Below, in pieces: positions 14,901 to 21,699 of a DNA stretch of 21,699 nucleotides; position 1 is the stretch's first letter, and each line of letters starts with the position of its first letter. A program made the translations under genes and the position numbers. The DNA is from DASZZV01 sp035544835 (GTDB lineage Bacteria > Acidobacteriota > Thermoanaerobaculia > Gp7-AA8). Below the pieces are notes generated by a model, which did no database searches, was not told the origin of the DNA, and saw only the letters and a list, made by a program, of their open reading frames with translations. The DNA is taken from positions 1-21,699 of the forward strand of contig DASZZV010000099.1 in the NCBI GenBank assembly GCA_035544835.1, given 5' to 3'.

Positions 14901-17776
14901 CGACCAGCGTGTTCGAGGGGTCCATCGCGCAGGATCAGAAGCGCGTGGTCGTTCCTCCCGAGAAGCATTTCATCAAGGTCGAGATCGAGCCAGCTGCGAC
15001 GCTGGCCCGCCCCCGCCAGGAAAGCGACGTGGCGGTGACGACGCGCGACATCGATGGACGTCCCGTCTCGGCGGAAGTCGCTCTGTCCGTTTCCGATGAA
15101 GCGGTCGAAGCGATCCAGACCGACCTTGCCGCCGATCCTCGACAATTCTTTTTCGGCGAGCGGCGCTGGAATCGCGTGGCCACGACGAGCACCTTCAACA
15201 ACGTCTCCTACCGATCCAGGGACGAAGAGCAAAGGCGAGGCGGCCGTGAGAACGGTGTTGAAGGAGGGGCTGTCGGCGGGGCGATGGGGGACATGGACGC
15301 TCAGAACGCGGCCAAGTCTGCTGTTGCAGAAGCCATCACCGTCACCGCAGCCGCGCCGGCTGTCCTGGAAGACAAGATGCGGAACGCCCCGGTCTCGCGA
15401 TCGATGGCAAAAGAGGTGAGCGTGGGAGCCGTATCCACCGGCGACACGGTCGAGGTGCGCAGCGACTTCCGGGCCACGGCCTTCTGGCAGCCGGCGCTCA
15501 TCACCGACAGCAACGGAAAGGGACGCGCCCACTTCAAGTATCCCGACTCGACGACGAGTTGGAAGCTGGTCGGTCGCGCCGTGACCACTTCCACGCAGGT
15601 CGGCATCGGCAGCGCCACGACCGTGACACAGCAGCCGCTGATCGTCCGACTCCAGGCGCCGCGCTTCTTCGTAGTGGGCGACACCGCCACGATCTCGGCG
15701 GTCATCAACAACAACACCGCTAAGTCGGTCACGATCAACCCGTCTCTGGATGCTCAGGGGATCGAGGTGCGCGGTGCGACCGGTGCCGCTGCGGTGACGG
15801 TTCCTGCCAACGGAGAGAAGCGAGTCGATTGGACAGTCGCCGCGACCGTGCCGGGGAGCGCACGTCTTCGGGTTACGGGCCGTGGCGAGGAGTCGGATGC
15901 GATGGAGCGCTCGATCCCGATCTACGACCATGGGATCGAGCGGCGTCTGACCCGCTCGGGCAAGACGCGCGGCGACGACACCATCGTATCGATCGATATT
16001 CCTGCGGCTCGGCGGAAGAACGGCACGAGGCTCGTCGTACAAGCGACGCCGAGTCTGGCTGTCACCATGCTCGACGCCCTTCCCTATCTCATCGCCTATC
16101 CGTACGGCTGCACCGAGCAAACGATGTCGCGCTTTCTTCCGGCCGCAATCGTTCGAAAGACTCTCAGCGACCTCGGGATATCTCCCGAGGTTGTGGCAAC
16201 GCGGCTGTTCGGTGGGATCGAGGCGCCGACTGCGGACAAGACCCATTCGAGCGGCAAGAACCTCGAGGCCATGGATGGGGCAATTCGTCAGGGACTTTCA
16301 CGGCTCTATGACTTTCAGCATTCCGACGGAGGGTGGGGCTGGTGGAAGGAGGGTTCCAGCGACTACTGGATGTCGTCGTACGTGCTGTGGGGACTGTCGA
16401 TCGCCCGCGACGGAGGCATCGAGGTTCGTTCCCCGGTTCTTCAGAGCGCGGCGACGTACATCGAGCAGAGCCTCGTGCAGGTCGAGGACGATCCCGACAA
16501 GCAGGCCTGGATGCTCCACGCCCTTAGCGCCTTCCGAAAAGGTTCGCCGGACGCGCTGGGGCGGAAGGCGATGGAGAATCTCTGGAGCCGGCGCGACCGG
16601 ATGCGCGCTTACGGGCGAGCCCTTCTGGCTTTGAGTCTGGAGCGTTTCGGTCAGCACGAGCGGGCCATGACCCTCGTTCGCAATCTGCAGGACGGGGTGA
16701 AGCTGGATCGGACGCCCGACAAGTCGATTCTGGTTCAGGGATCCGGCTCAGGCAGTGATTCGGTCATGGCCACCGCCCACTGGGGCGAAGATGGATTCTG
16801 GTGGCACTGGCACGACGGGCCGATCGAGTCGACTTCCTTCGCGTTACAGGCGCTGATGGAAATCGATCCCACTAACTCGCTGGTCGAGCCGGTGATGAAC
16901 TGGCTGATCAAGAATCGCCGGGGGAGTCAGTGGACCAACACCCGCGACACGGCCATTGCCGTACTCTCACTGAACGACTATCTGATCAGGAGCAAAGAGC
17001 TCGGATCGCCCTCGACCTTCGTCGTGACGGTGAACGGCAAAGAGGTAGGCAAGGTGCATAGCGAGGGCGGCCGCTCGATTCCCTCCATGACTCAGTTCGA
17101 GGTCGCCGCCGCTGCGGTAAGCGACGGCCGCAATGAGATTCGCTTGCATAGAGTGTCAGGGACCGGCCCGCTCTATTTCTCGGCAACGGCGACCTTCTTC
17201 AGCCTGGAGGAACCGATTCCTGCTGCAGGCCACGAGCTTTTCGTGCGCCGCGATTACTACCGCCTCGTTCCGCGCGCCACACTGCTCAAGGGTTTTGTCT
17301 ACGACCGCACGCTCCTGCGCGATGGTGAGACCGTCAAGAGTGGAGAGCGAATCGAGGTGGTGCAGACCATCGAGACCAAGAATGATTATGAGTATCTGCT
17401 TTTCGAGGACCTCAAGCCGGCGGGACTGGAGGCGACTGAATTGCAATCTGGCGGCGACTTCTCGGCGCGGGAGATTCGCGAAAGCTCGGTAGGGAAGATC
17501 ATGGGACAGAGGAGCGCCGACGCGAGGTCAGCGACGAAGCGTGCCCTCGACACGACCACGACGACCGGCCGCACGCAGTGGGTCTACCGCGAGCTTCGCG
17601 ACCGCAAGATAGCCATGTTCATCGACCATCTCCCTCAGGGAACCTGGGAGATGCGCTACGAGCTGCGGGCCGAAGTGCCGGGGACCTATCACGCGCTGCC
17701 CCTTATCGGAGGGGCCATGTACGCCCCCGAGATCTACGCCAATGGGGATGAGCAGCACGTGCGAGTGGAGGATTGA
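11975..17776 (+). CDS. Bacterial alpha-2-macroglobulin with TPR-like N-terminus and thioester
   Basis: The 1933-aa protein begins with a Sec signal peptide (SAALLVALAVSFTLA) without a lipobox Cys, so it is probably free in the periplasm or secreted, unlike the lipid-anchored E. coli homologue. Residues about 30-300 are helical and TPR-like. Macroglobulin beta domains follow. A glycine-rich, flexible bait region (about 1085-1160) precedes AFWQPALITDSNGKG and YPDSTTSWKL (from 1169). The thioester motif is intact: Cys1379-Thr-Glu-Gln1382 in YPYGCTEQTMSRFLPA. The alpha/alpha thioester domain contains DGGWGWW near 1450. The C-terminal domain has YRLVPRATLLKG and YEYLLFEDLKPAGLEA. The family traps proteases that cut the bait. 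The usual partner pbpC is not in the window. The bait contains ITVTAAAP (1121-1128), shared with the VWA lipoprotein. SD GGAGGAGAG supports the start. Confidence 0.93.
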   Translation: MKYWISAALLVALAVSFTLAAPDATRAPDRAAAEKAYAEKSFSMAHDLYARIDPSRLSVAEKRWVTFRLADTAWRAFMANPVSDTQPLEAARKSLQEIVDQTAADERDRIWAEAQESLGELGQRRPDIVNNSYEHYDQALEWWASQSELEPARGRYLSIVWRLAGDDSNGYDYYNNSIPIQVLENAVKIANTPADRTRANFLLALALSRSGGDRGHAATAFQNAIKEGKSSPYYDAALFFYGQWAQGAGRVIRTRTGQLINSPDYELAAEQFRKITTEFRKGESRYFDRAAEALKAISSPQVNIFTTSAFLPGTEVEVAMTARNMEKVDLALFKLDLMRDLKPGTHRNFPWQDWIDRSSLPLVKRWSRPVTPPERYAPVQETIAVEGKLPKGSYLLVASGEGVESRAVIFVSDIAVVSKRSPHKTVEFVCNVLTGAPVASARVRILELWSGNNGQTRVVDRTIVADGDGLAQAEPTSSGYSQVLIVVSDGASQSFDLSGSQSYDDRDEQTWHIYAFTDRPAYRPEDEVQWKTVVRTKLRGEYGTPANQLLEYEIRDPRGNKVKEGKAQLNAFGSAWDSFQLDSSLPLGQYDITFYADGRNRNIGSAQLFRLEEYKLPEFRVRVETPEEGGRRKTFVLGDTIDATISAEYYFGGPVADATVEVEVHQNPFYPYYVPDRDYPWFYDDARSRYYGQGQLVKKETLQTDASGKAHLQIDTPMTSGGLEYSIEARVTDASRREVSSTSNIRVSSQRYFAYVTPEHFLHRPGSKVEVKFKTIDANEQPLSVEGRAHVSREIWNEVWISPEGREVSGAAWRRLRESGKESPDPSRGWHLASSGYKHDEILDQGIVTDNNGDATLEFIAEREGFYRVSFTGDDGKNSRYPQNITAESNVWVSDANPTDLGYHAPGLQLILDKEQLRPGTKAPVLIITPASGRTVLFTIEGDELFETRVLRMTQPVRLEMIDIDDRFVPNAFLTATSVFEGSIAQDQKRVVVPPEKHFIKVEIEPAATLARPRQESDVAVTTRDIDGRPVSAEVALSVSDEAVEAIQTDLAADPRQFFFGERRWNRVATTSTFNNVSYRSRDEEQRRGGRENGVEGGAVGGAMGDMDAQNAAKSAVAEAITVTAAAPAVLEDKMRNAPVSRSMAKEVSVGAVSTGDTVEVRSDFRATAFWQPALITDSNGKGRAHFKYPDSTTSWKLVGRAVTTSTQVGIGSATTVTQQPLIVRLQAPRFFVVGDTATISAVINNNTAKSVTINPSLDAQGIEVRGATGAAAVTVPANGEKRVDWTVAATVPGSARLRVTGRGEESDAMERSIPIYDHGIERRLTRSGKTRGDDTIVSIDIPAARRKNGTRLVVQATPSLAVTMLDALPYLIAYPYGCTEQTMSRFLPAAIVRKTLSDLGISPEVVATRLFGGIEAPTADKTHSSGKNLEAMDGAIRQGLSRLYDFQHSDGGWGWWKEGSSDYWMSSYVLWGLSIARDGGIEVRSPVLQSAATYIEQSLVQVEDDPDKQAWMLHALSAFRKGSPDALGRKAMENLWSRRDRMRAYGRALLALSLERFGQHERAMTLVRNLQDGVKLDRTPDKSILVQGSGSGSDSVMATAHWGEDGFWWHWHDGPIESTSFALQALMEIDPTNSLVEPVMNWLIKNRRGSQWTNTRDTAIAVLSLNDYLIRSKELGSPSTFVVTVNGKEVGKVHSEGGRSIPSMTQFEVAAAAVSDGRNEIRLHRVSGTGPLYFSATATFFSLEEPIPAAGHELFVRRDYYRLVPRATLLKGFVYDRTLLRDGETVKSGERIEVVQTIETKNDYEYLLFEDLKPAGLEATELQSGGDFSAREIRESSVGKIMGQRSADARSATKRALDTTTTTGRTQWVYRELRDRKIAMFIDHLPQGTWEMRYELRAEVPGTYHALPLIGGAMYAPEIYANGDEQHVRVED

Positions 17777-17799
17777 GGCGGCTGGTATGAAACCGGAGT

Positions 17800-17902
17800 G
17801 GCGACATCCTGTCGCCTGGCTCGGCGGCGTCCCGCGCCGCCGCCCCGTTTGCATGCGGCCACGAGAACGGCGCCGCGCGGGACTTCACGATACTCTTTCG
17901 TG
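17800..17902. repeat. Cluster of GC-rich palindromes (REP-like) after the macroglobulin gene
   Basis: Three hairpins follow one another. GGCGACA/TGTCGCC (17800-17806, 17810-17816) has a 3-nt loop. GGCGGCG/CGCCGCC (17823-17829, 17835-17841) has a 5-nt loop. CACGA/TCGTG lies at 17886-17890 and 17898-17902. GTCCCGCG (17829-17836) also has a near complement in CGCGCGGGAC (17875-17883). No gene lies in 17777-17963. The pattern differs in sequence from the repeats at 144-243 and 21392-21660. Confidence 0.6.
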
Positions 17903-17963
17903 GCGTTCTCCACCGTCCCGGACCAGGATCATTCATTCTCTCGGTCAGTCGAGCCGTGGGAGA

Positions 17964-18392
17964 ATGTCTAAAGAAATGGATCAGGCTATGAACACCAACT
18001 GGTGGAGTCGCAACTGGAAGTGGTTCGTTCCGGTTGGGTGCCTCTCTTCGCTTTTGCTCATAGGCGCCTTCATTGCTCTGATCATGTCTTTCGCCTTCGG
18101 AATCATGAAGTCAAGCGAGCCATACAAGGTCGCGCTTTCTAAGGCGAAAGCAAATGCTGCTGTTGTCGAAGCTCTTGGAACGCCCATCAAAGAGGGCTAC
18201 TTTACGAGCGGCAGCGTCAATGTCAGCGGCCCTTCCGGAAGCGCGGAGCTAGCGATCCCGATATCTGGCCCGAAGGGAAGCGGAACCATTTATCTGGAGG
18301 CTCGTAAGTCAGCTGGAGAGTGGTCTTTTTCCAAACTCGCAGTGAAGGTTGATAAGACGACCCGGCGAATTGACCTCCTGGATCAACGCTAA
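17964..18392 (+). CDS. Coa1-like membrane protein (cytochrome oxidase assembly factor family)
   Basis: The 142-aa protein has an aromatic N-terminus (WWSRNWKWFVPVGC), one transmembrane helix at about 21-47, and a C-terminal domain with LGTPIKEGY (71-79), AELAIPISGPKGSGTIYLEA (94-113) and GEWSFSKLAVKV (118-129). This pattern matches Coa1-domain proteins, which in mitochondria help assemble cytochrome oxidase; the bacterial role is not established. The domain would face the periplasm if the N-terminus is inside. Starts at 17964, 17976 and 17988 are all possible; GGGAG lies too close to the first, so one of the later ATGs may be used. GC is lower than in the macroglobulin gene. No oxidase genes are nearby. 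Confidence 0.75.
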   Translation: MSKEMDQAMNTNWWSRNWKWFVPVGCLSSLLLIGAFIALIMSFAFGIMKSSEPYKVALSKAKANAAVVEALGTPIKEGYFTSGSVNVSGPSGSAELAIPISGPKGSGTIYLEARKSAGEWSFSKLAVKVDKTTRRIDLLDQR

Positions 18393-18485
18393 GCGCACGC
18401 CGATTCGGGAAATCCATACCGGGAACGTTCAACGTCATCGAACGACTCTCCTACACTGGGCCGGCCGCGTTTTCACACCAGCTAG

Positions 18486-19485
18486 CTACTCTGTCCTTAG
18501 CGCCGTGTCGTTGGTGCCGTTGTCGGTTGCGGTTATGAACGGAGTGACGGCACCTGCTGAGCCGGTGAGGACTTCGATCTTGAGCTGGACGTTGTGAAGG
18601 TCGCCGAATTTGGTGTCGCGGTCGCTACCGATGATCTGCCGGACGATGCCGTTGAGCTGTTTGAACTCGTGAGGGCTGAGCGTCATGGTCAGCGTGCCGT
18701 TCGGCGCGCCGGCGACGAGATTGAGCCCGTCTGCGAAAAAGAGGGAGAGCTTGACCATCGCACTCTGACCGCCGGTCTCGACGAGTCCGACATTCGTGCG
18801 GAAAGTGTTGCCGGCGTGCAGGCTGACCGTGGCCAGCGTCGTATCTTCGATGCCTCCGAAAATCTGCGACTGTCCCGACTTCAAAGAACCGCTCAGGGGA
18901 AGTGTCGGCACGCCCGTTCCGTACGTTGCCGGATCCCCTGACGATGCGGTGTAGGTCCGGCTCGTCACGGCGAACTTCCCGCCGTTCTGCGGCGTCGCAG
19001 TGACGAAGCCGACCGAGATCCCGTTCACAGTGAAGAACGACTCGGTCACGTCTTCGACGACGCGCGTCTGTGTCCTTCCGAGCGTGATGGTCTTCGTCAC
19101 GTTCATCGGGTAATAGGTCAATGAGATCGTTGCCGAGCCGGAGCCGATGTTTGTTACCGAAAGGTCGGTGCGGAAGTTCGCGCCATTCGCGCCAGGCGCG
19201 AAGCCAGCCACGGGGATCACCATGGCCTCGCTTCCGGTGAGCCCGTACTGGCGATTCCAGTCCGCCACGGCCCAGGTGTCGCCGCTGGCGTCATCAACGG
19301 GTGTTGCGTACGCCTGCAGCTTTCCACCAGAAGTGTTGCTGACCGTGGCCAGGACGCCGTTCTGCGGCACCACCGAACCGACTGCGGCAAAGCTGAACGG
19401 ATTCACGCTCGCATCCCTCGTGCGCGCTGACAACCGAGGCCATAACGAGGGCAAGGCCAGTAAGGAGAATGGAGACACGTGACAT
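18486..19485 (-). pseudogene. Secreted beta-rich protein, signal peptide and body split by a frameshift
   Basis: An ATG at 19485 with SD GGAGG at 8-nt spacing opens a signal peptide (MSRVSILLTGLALVMASVVS, then A). That frame then loses protein character. From about 19430 the adjacent frame continues for about 310 residues to TAG at 18486. Skipping one base near 19421-19428 (in GCGCGC) joins them into a coherent exported protein of about 333 aa. The body has two similar halves, with FRTDLSVTNIGSGSATISL and FRTNVGLVETGGQSAMVKL, each followed by a short aromatic strand, suggesting two related beta-sandwich units. I do not recognise a named family. It could be a true pseudogene, a phase-variable site or a sequencing error. 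Confidence 0.7.
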
Positions 19486-19509
19486 GAAAGAGACCTCCGG
19501 GGTCGGGGG

Positions 19510-19515
19510 ATTGTA
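19510..19515 (-). promoter_or_regulatory. Possible -10 box for the secreted beta-rich protein
   Basis: TACAAT on the minus strand lies 24 nt before the ATG at 19485, placing a start of transcription just ahead of the SD GGAGG. The -35 region (TGCGAG, 17 nt upstream) is poor, so confidence is low. Confidence 0.3.
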
Positions 19516-19598
19516 TGCTTTCCCTAAATCATCTCGCACGTCGCCAGCCCCACAGCTCACCGTCTTGGAGGTGGCTGTGAACCGTCCTGAGGCCGATG

Positions 19599-19625
19599 GG
19601 CCCCCTATCGAAAAGATAAGGGTCC
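19599..19625. other. Imperfect hairpin downstream of the rhomboid gene
   Basis: Bases 19599-19609 pair with 19615-19625 around a GAAAA loop, with 9 of 11 positions matched. It lies about 80 nt after the rhomboid stop codon and before the promoter region of the next minus-strand gene, so a terminator is possible. There is no U-tract. The rest of 19486-19706 shows no gene. Confidence 0.35.
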
Positions 19626-19706
19626 TACAGCGCTAAAGGTAGGTCTCCAACCTTAACCATTGGCGGATGTTCCTCCTCCTTCGTCACCTCTACAGTGCTC
19701 TTGTCC

Positions 19707-21188
19707 TTACGTCACCTGTTTCACGCGGCCGCCCTGACCGAGTTGCTGGATCTGCGCCGCGATCGTTTCCCGCCACTCCGCTGGACAGGCCGGATGCTCG
19801 GCGGCGCGATTCAAAGTGAGACGGGCCTGACTCACCCGGCCACTCTGGCTTTCCATCCTGGCCACCTTCATCAGGGCTCGCACGGTCTCGGCCGTGTCGG
19901 GGGACGCTTTGATCATGTCGCTGTACAGATCGATGGCCTCTCCGCGATTGCCCATCCGCTCGTGACAGGCCGCCGCCTTCCCATAAAACTTCTCGGAAAG
20001 GCGGACCTTCGAAGTCGAGATGCACTCGCCGATGAGCTCCACGGCAAGGTCGGTCTCGCCGCGGCGAATGTACTGATCGAGCAACCGCTCGGCATAGGTT
20101 CCCAGGGAGAGCCACTCCTCATTCTCGATAGCGAGATCACAGGCCACCCGAAGACCATCGACGTGATTCGGCTCGGTCGCGAGCAGAGAACGTATCTCTC
20201 GCCAGGCTGTGGCGGAGTCGCCGGTCTGGCGTGCATCGGCGGCGCGCACGAGCTCAGCGCTCTGTTTCCATGAAGTCTGCGACTCGACAGCCGGGTCGAC
20301 GAACCGCTTCTCGAATCTGGTCAGGTGTACGACTACAGCAACGGCGGCTCCGTAAATGAAGCCGCCTACATGCGCCCACACTGCCACTCCGTCCGAAATC
20401 CCGGCGTGCATCGCGTCATAGAACTGCCAGACGAACCAGAGCGGCAGAACGACGAAGGCTGGCAGAAAGAAGCGGTAATTCATCTGCGGGCGCAAGAGAA
20501 ATGGGACGAAGAGAAACTCGACCTTGGAGCGGTAGAAACGTATGAGATAGGCTCCCATGATTGCGCCGATGGCCCCCGACGCGCCCACCAGAGGAACCAT
20601 GCTGCCGTGGTTGTGAAACGCGTGCGTCCACGTCGCCACCATCCCGCCAGTCAGGTAAAGGGCCGCGAAAAGAGGGCGTCCGAAAACATCTTCCACGAAC
20701 GGGCCGCTGACGAAAAAGAACAGCATGTTGCCGATCAGATGCATCAGCCCGGCGTGAAGAAACATCGAAGTAATCAGCGTGATCCCGGACGGCGAAGCAG
20801 GTACGTAGCCGTAACGAATCGCCGGTGAGGCTTCCCGGACCAGTCCGGTCACCTCGCCGGCCAGCTCGTTCAAATGTCTCTGCTGTTCGGCCAGGAAGTA
20901 CGCGGTTGGGGGCGGCGCTGCTTCGGCGCGCAACTGCTCGAGCTGCTTAAGATCCCGGGCCGACAGGTATCCGTCTAAGTCATGGGGGACTCCGAGCCAG
21001 GGATGTTCGGCCAGATACGTCATGGTCCCTTTGAGTTTCGTGTCGGCCTCGGCGAGGGTGGACCTCGATGCCATGGAAGCGGCGAGGGTCGCGACGAAGA
21101 TGACGGCATTGAGAGCGATGATCGTGTAGGAGACGACAGGGTGGCGGCGGACCTCTGCCTCGTCACGACCGATGGGGACAAGAATCAT
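19707..21188 (-). CDS. Rhomboid-family intramembrane serine protease with TPR-like C-terminus
   Basis: The 493-aa protein has a first TM helix at about 18-40 and a long soluble loop at 41-135. The rhomboid core follows: HLIGNMLFFF (His150, Asn154), catalytic Ser204 in GASGAIGA, and His273 in WAHVGGFIYG. This gives the complete Ser/His dyad plus the oxyanion-site Asn. Residues about 300-490 are helical, with alternating AAW, AERLLDQY and EAIDLYSDMI segments like TPR repeats, and would be cytoplasmic. Rhomboids cleave single-pass membrane proteins within the bilayer; the substrate is unknown. The start ATG has AAGGA 5 nt upstream. It is preceded by about 200 nt without a gene and then by the palindromic cluster, so it is likely the first gene of its transcript. 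Confidence 0.9.
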   Translation of the reverse strand: MILVPIGRDEAEVRRHPVVSYTIIALNAVIFVATLAASMASRSTLAEADTKLKGTMTYLAEHPWLGVPHDLDGYLSARDLKQLEQLRAEAAPPPTAYFLAEQQRHLNELAGEVTGLVREASPAIRYGYVPASPSGITLITSMFLHAGLMHLIGNMLFFFVSGPFVEDVFGRPLFAALYLTGGMVATWTHAFHNHGSMVPLVGASGAIGAIMGAYLIRFYRSKVEFLFVPFLLRPQMNYRFFLPAFVVLPLWFVWQFYDAMHAGISDGVAVWAHVGGFIYGAAVAVVVHLTRFEKRFVDPAVESQTSWKQSAELVRAADARQTGDSATAWREIRSLLATEPNHVDGLRVACDLAIENEEWLSLGTYAERLLDQYIRRGETDLAVELIGECISTSKVRLSEKFYGKAAACHERMGNRGEAIDLYSDMIKASPDTAETVRALMKVARMESQSGRVSQARLTLNRAAEHPACPAEWRETIAAQIQQLGQGGRVKQVT

Positions 21189-21391
21189 GATTTTCCTTTA
21201 GGGCTGTTTCCGTCTTTTAGGTAGAACGCGCCACGATGTGTTTGTGAAGCGGGGAGAGTAGGGGAAAAGGCGCAGTCTGTCGACACGAAGGATTGGAAAG
21301 TGAGTTGATGAGAGGATCTCATTGAATGACATCGCCGGTAGTGTGCGAAGCGAAAGAAGTTGTAGGCGGAGCCGACGCGTGCACTGCATCC

Positions 21392-21419
21392 AGCCCCGTA
21401 GGGGCGTTTGAGAATAGCC
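21392..21419 (+). repeat. Palindromic repeat unit A (short form)
   Basis: AGCCCCGTAGGGGCGTTTGA followed by GAATAGCC matches the first 28 bases of the unit at 21471-21517 with one change. It keeps the GCCCC/GGGGC hairpin but lacks the second hairpin. The stretch 21189-21391 holds no gene that I can see. Confidence 0.75.
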
Positions 21420-21470
21420 TGCGTCGTTACCCCGCTTCTAATGACATCAGTTCGATCAAGCGTCTCGTCT

Positions 21471-21517
21471 TAGCCCCGTAGGGGCGTTTGAAAATAGCCC
21501 AGCACGAAGTGCTGGGT
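21471..21517 (+). repeat. Palindromic repeat unit B (two-hairpin form)
   Basis: The 47-nt unit has hairpin 1 (GCCCC-GTA-GGGGC), a spacer GTTTGAAAATAG, and hairpin 2 (CCCAGCAC-GAA-GTGCTGGG). The reverse complement of 21614-21660 is the same unit except for two bases that pair with each other in hairpin 2. Confidence 0.85.
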
Positions 21518-21537
21518 TTGGCGATCGAGCTTCCAAG

Positions 21538-21592
21538 TCGAGCCCCGGAGGGGCGATTGAAACGAACCATCAAACGCCCCTCCGGGGCTCGA
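21538..21592. repeat. 18-bp perfect inverted repeat formed by two opposed repeat units (C and C')
   Basis: Bases 21538-21555 and 21575-21592 are exact reverse complements. Past one mismatch the stem extends by TTGA/TCAA, leaving a 9-nt loop. Each arm begins with the same GAGCCCCGGAGGGGCG core as units A and B, with GGA in place of GTA, so two units lie head to head. Confidence 0.85.
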
Positions 21593-21613
21593 AACATACT
21601 TCGAGAAACCGGT

Positions 21614-21660
21614 ACCCAGGACTTCGTCCTGGGCTATTTTCAAACGCCCCTACGGGGCTA
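21614..21660 (-). repeat. Palindromic repeat unit D (inverted copy of unit B)
   Basis: On the minus strand this reads as the 47-nt unit at 21471-21517 with two differences, C33 to G and G41 to C. These are paired positions in hairpin 2, so base pairing is conserved. Bases 21661-21699 show no further feature. Confidence 0.85.
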
Positions 21661-21699
21661 GAAACATAGATGAACGTCAGTCGCAGTCCATGTCATCTT

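Noticed and set aside
14378..16246. 622-codon open frame antisense to the macroglobulin gene
   Set aside because: It lies wholly inside a well-supported gene, and its sequence is Arg/Gly/Asp-rich without domains. It is the expected shadow of a high-GC gene lacking stops on the opposite strand.
21392..21660. CRISPR array at the right end
   Set aside because: The units occur in both orientations with irregular spacing (about 18-52 nt between units), vary in length and are internally palindromic, and no cas gene is present.

Overview
The window reads as a fragment of a high-GC, Gram-negative-type bacterial chromosome, most plausibly Acidobacteriota or a close relative. This assignment is inferred from protein style: a carboxypeptidase-regulatory-like domain followed by an ITVTA motif on a VWA lipoprotein, a GT39-type glycosyltransferase with a C-terminal LDWGQDL motif, a Coa1-like protein, a YfbK-type VWA protein, and dispersed palindromic repeats. 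No rRNA, tRNA, integrase or true CRISPR array was seen.

Left part (1-5700): the 3' end of a membrane protein, a perfect 31-bp inverted repeat, and a SAM-dependent methyltransferase (278-1258) apparently read from a near-leaderless TATAAT promoter. A second methyltransferase (1337-2080) lies convergent to it. A secreted 910-aa Ig-like/FN3 protein (2244-4976) follows, with its own intrinsic terminator and visibly lower GC. The last 332 bp of the first methyltransferase recur at 5291-5622 with 11 mismatches, so about 4 kb is bracketed by near-identical direct repeats.

Middle part (5698-11634), all on the minus strand: in transcription order, a GT-C glycosyltransferase, a PilZ-domain protein, a small protein translationally coupled to a nucleotidyltransferase-fold protein (toxin/antitoxin-like pair), a doubtful small ORF, and a lipoprotein with a VWA domain. 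A decayed second PilZ fragment lies upstream of the glycosyltransferase.

Right part (11975-21699): a 1933-aa alpha-2-macroglobulin with an intact CTEQ thioester motif, a palindromic repeat patch, a Coa1-like membrane protein, a secreted beta-rich protein whose signal peptide is separated from its body by a frameshift, a rhomboid protease with a TPR-like tail, and a terminal cluster of palindromic repeat units. Two of those units differ only by a compensatory base-pair change.

The functional theme is envelope and surface: export, surface adhesion, protease trapping, intramembrane proteolysis and glycosylation. The most intriguing link is that the VWA lipoprotein and the bait region of the macroglobulin carry the same EAITVTAAAP motif, which resembles a TonB box.
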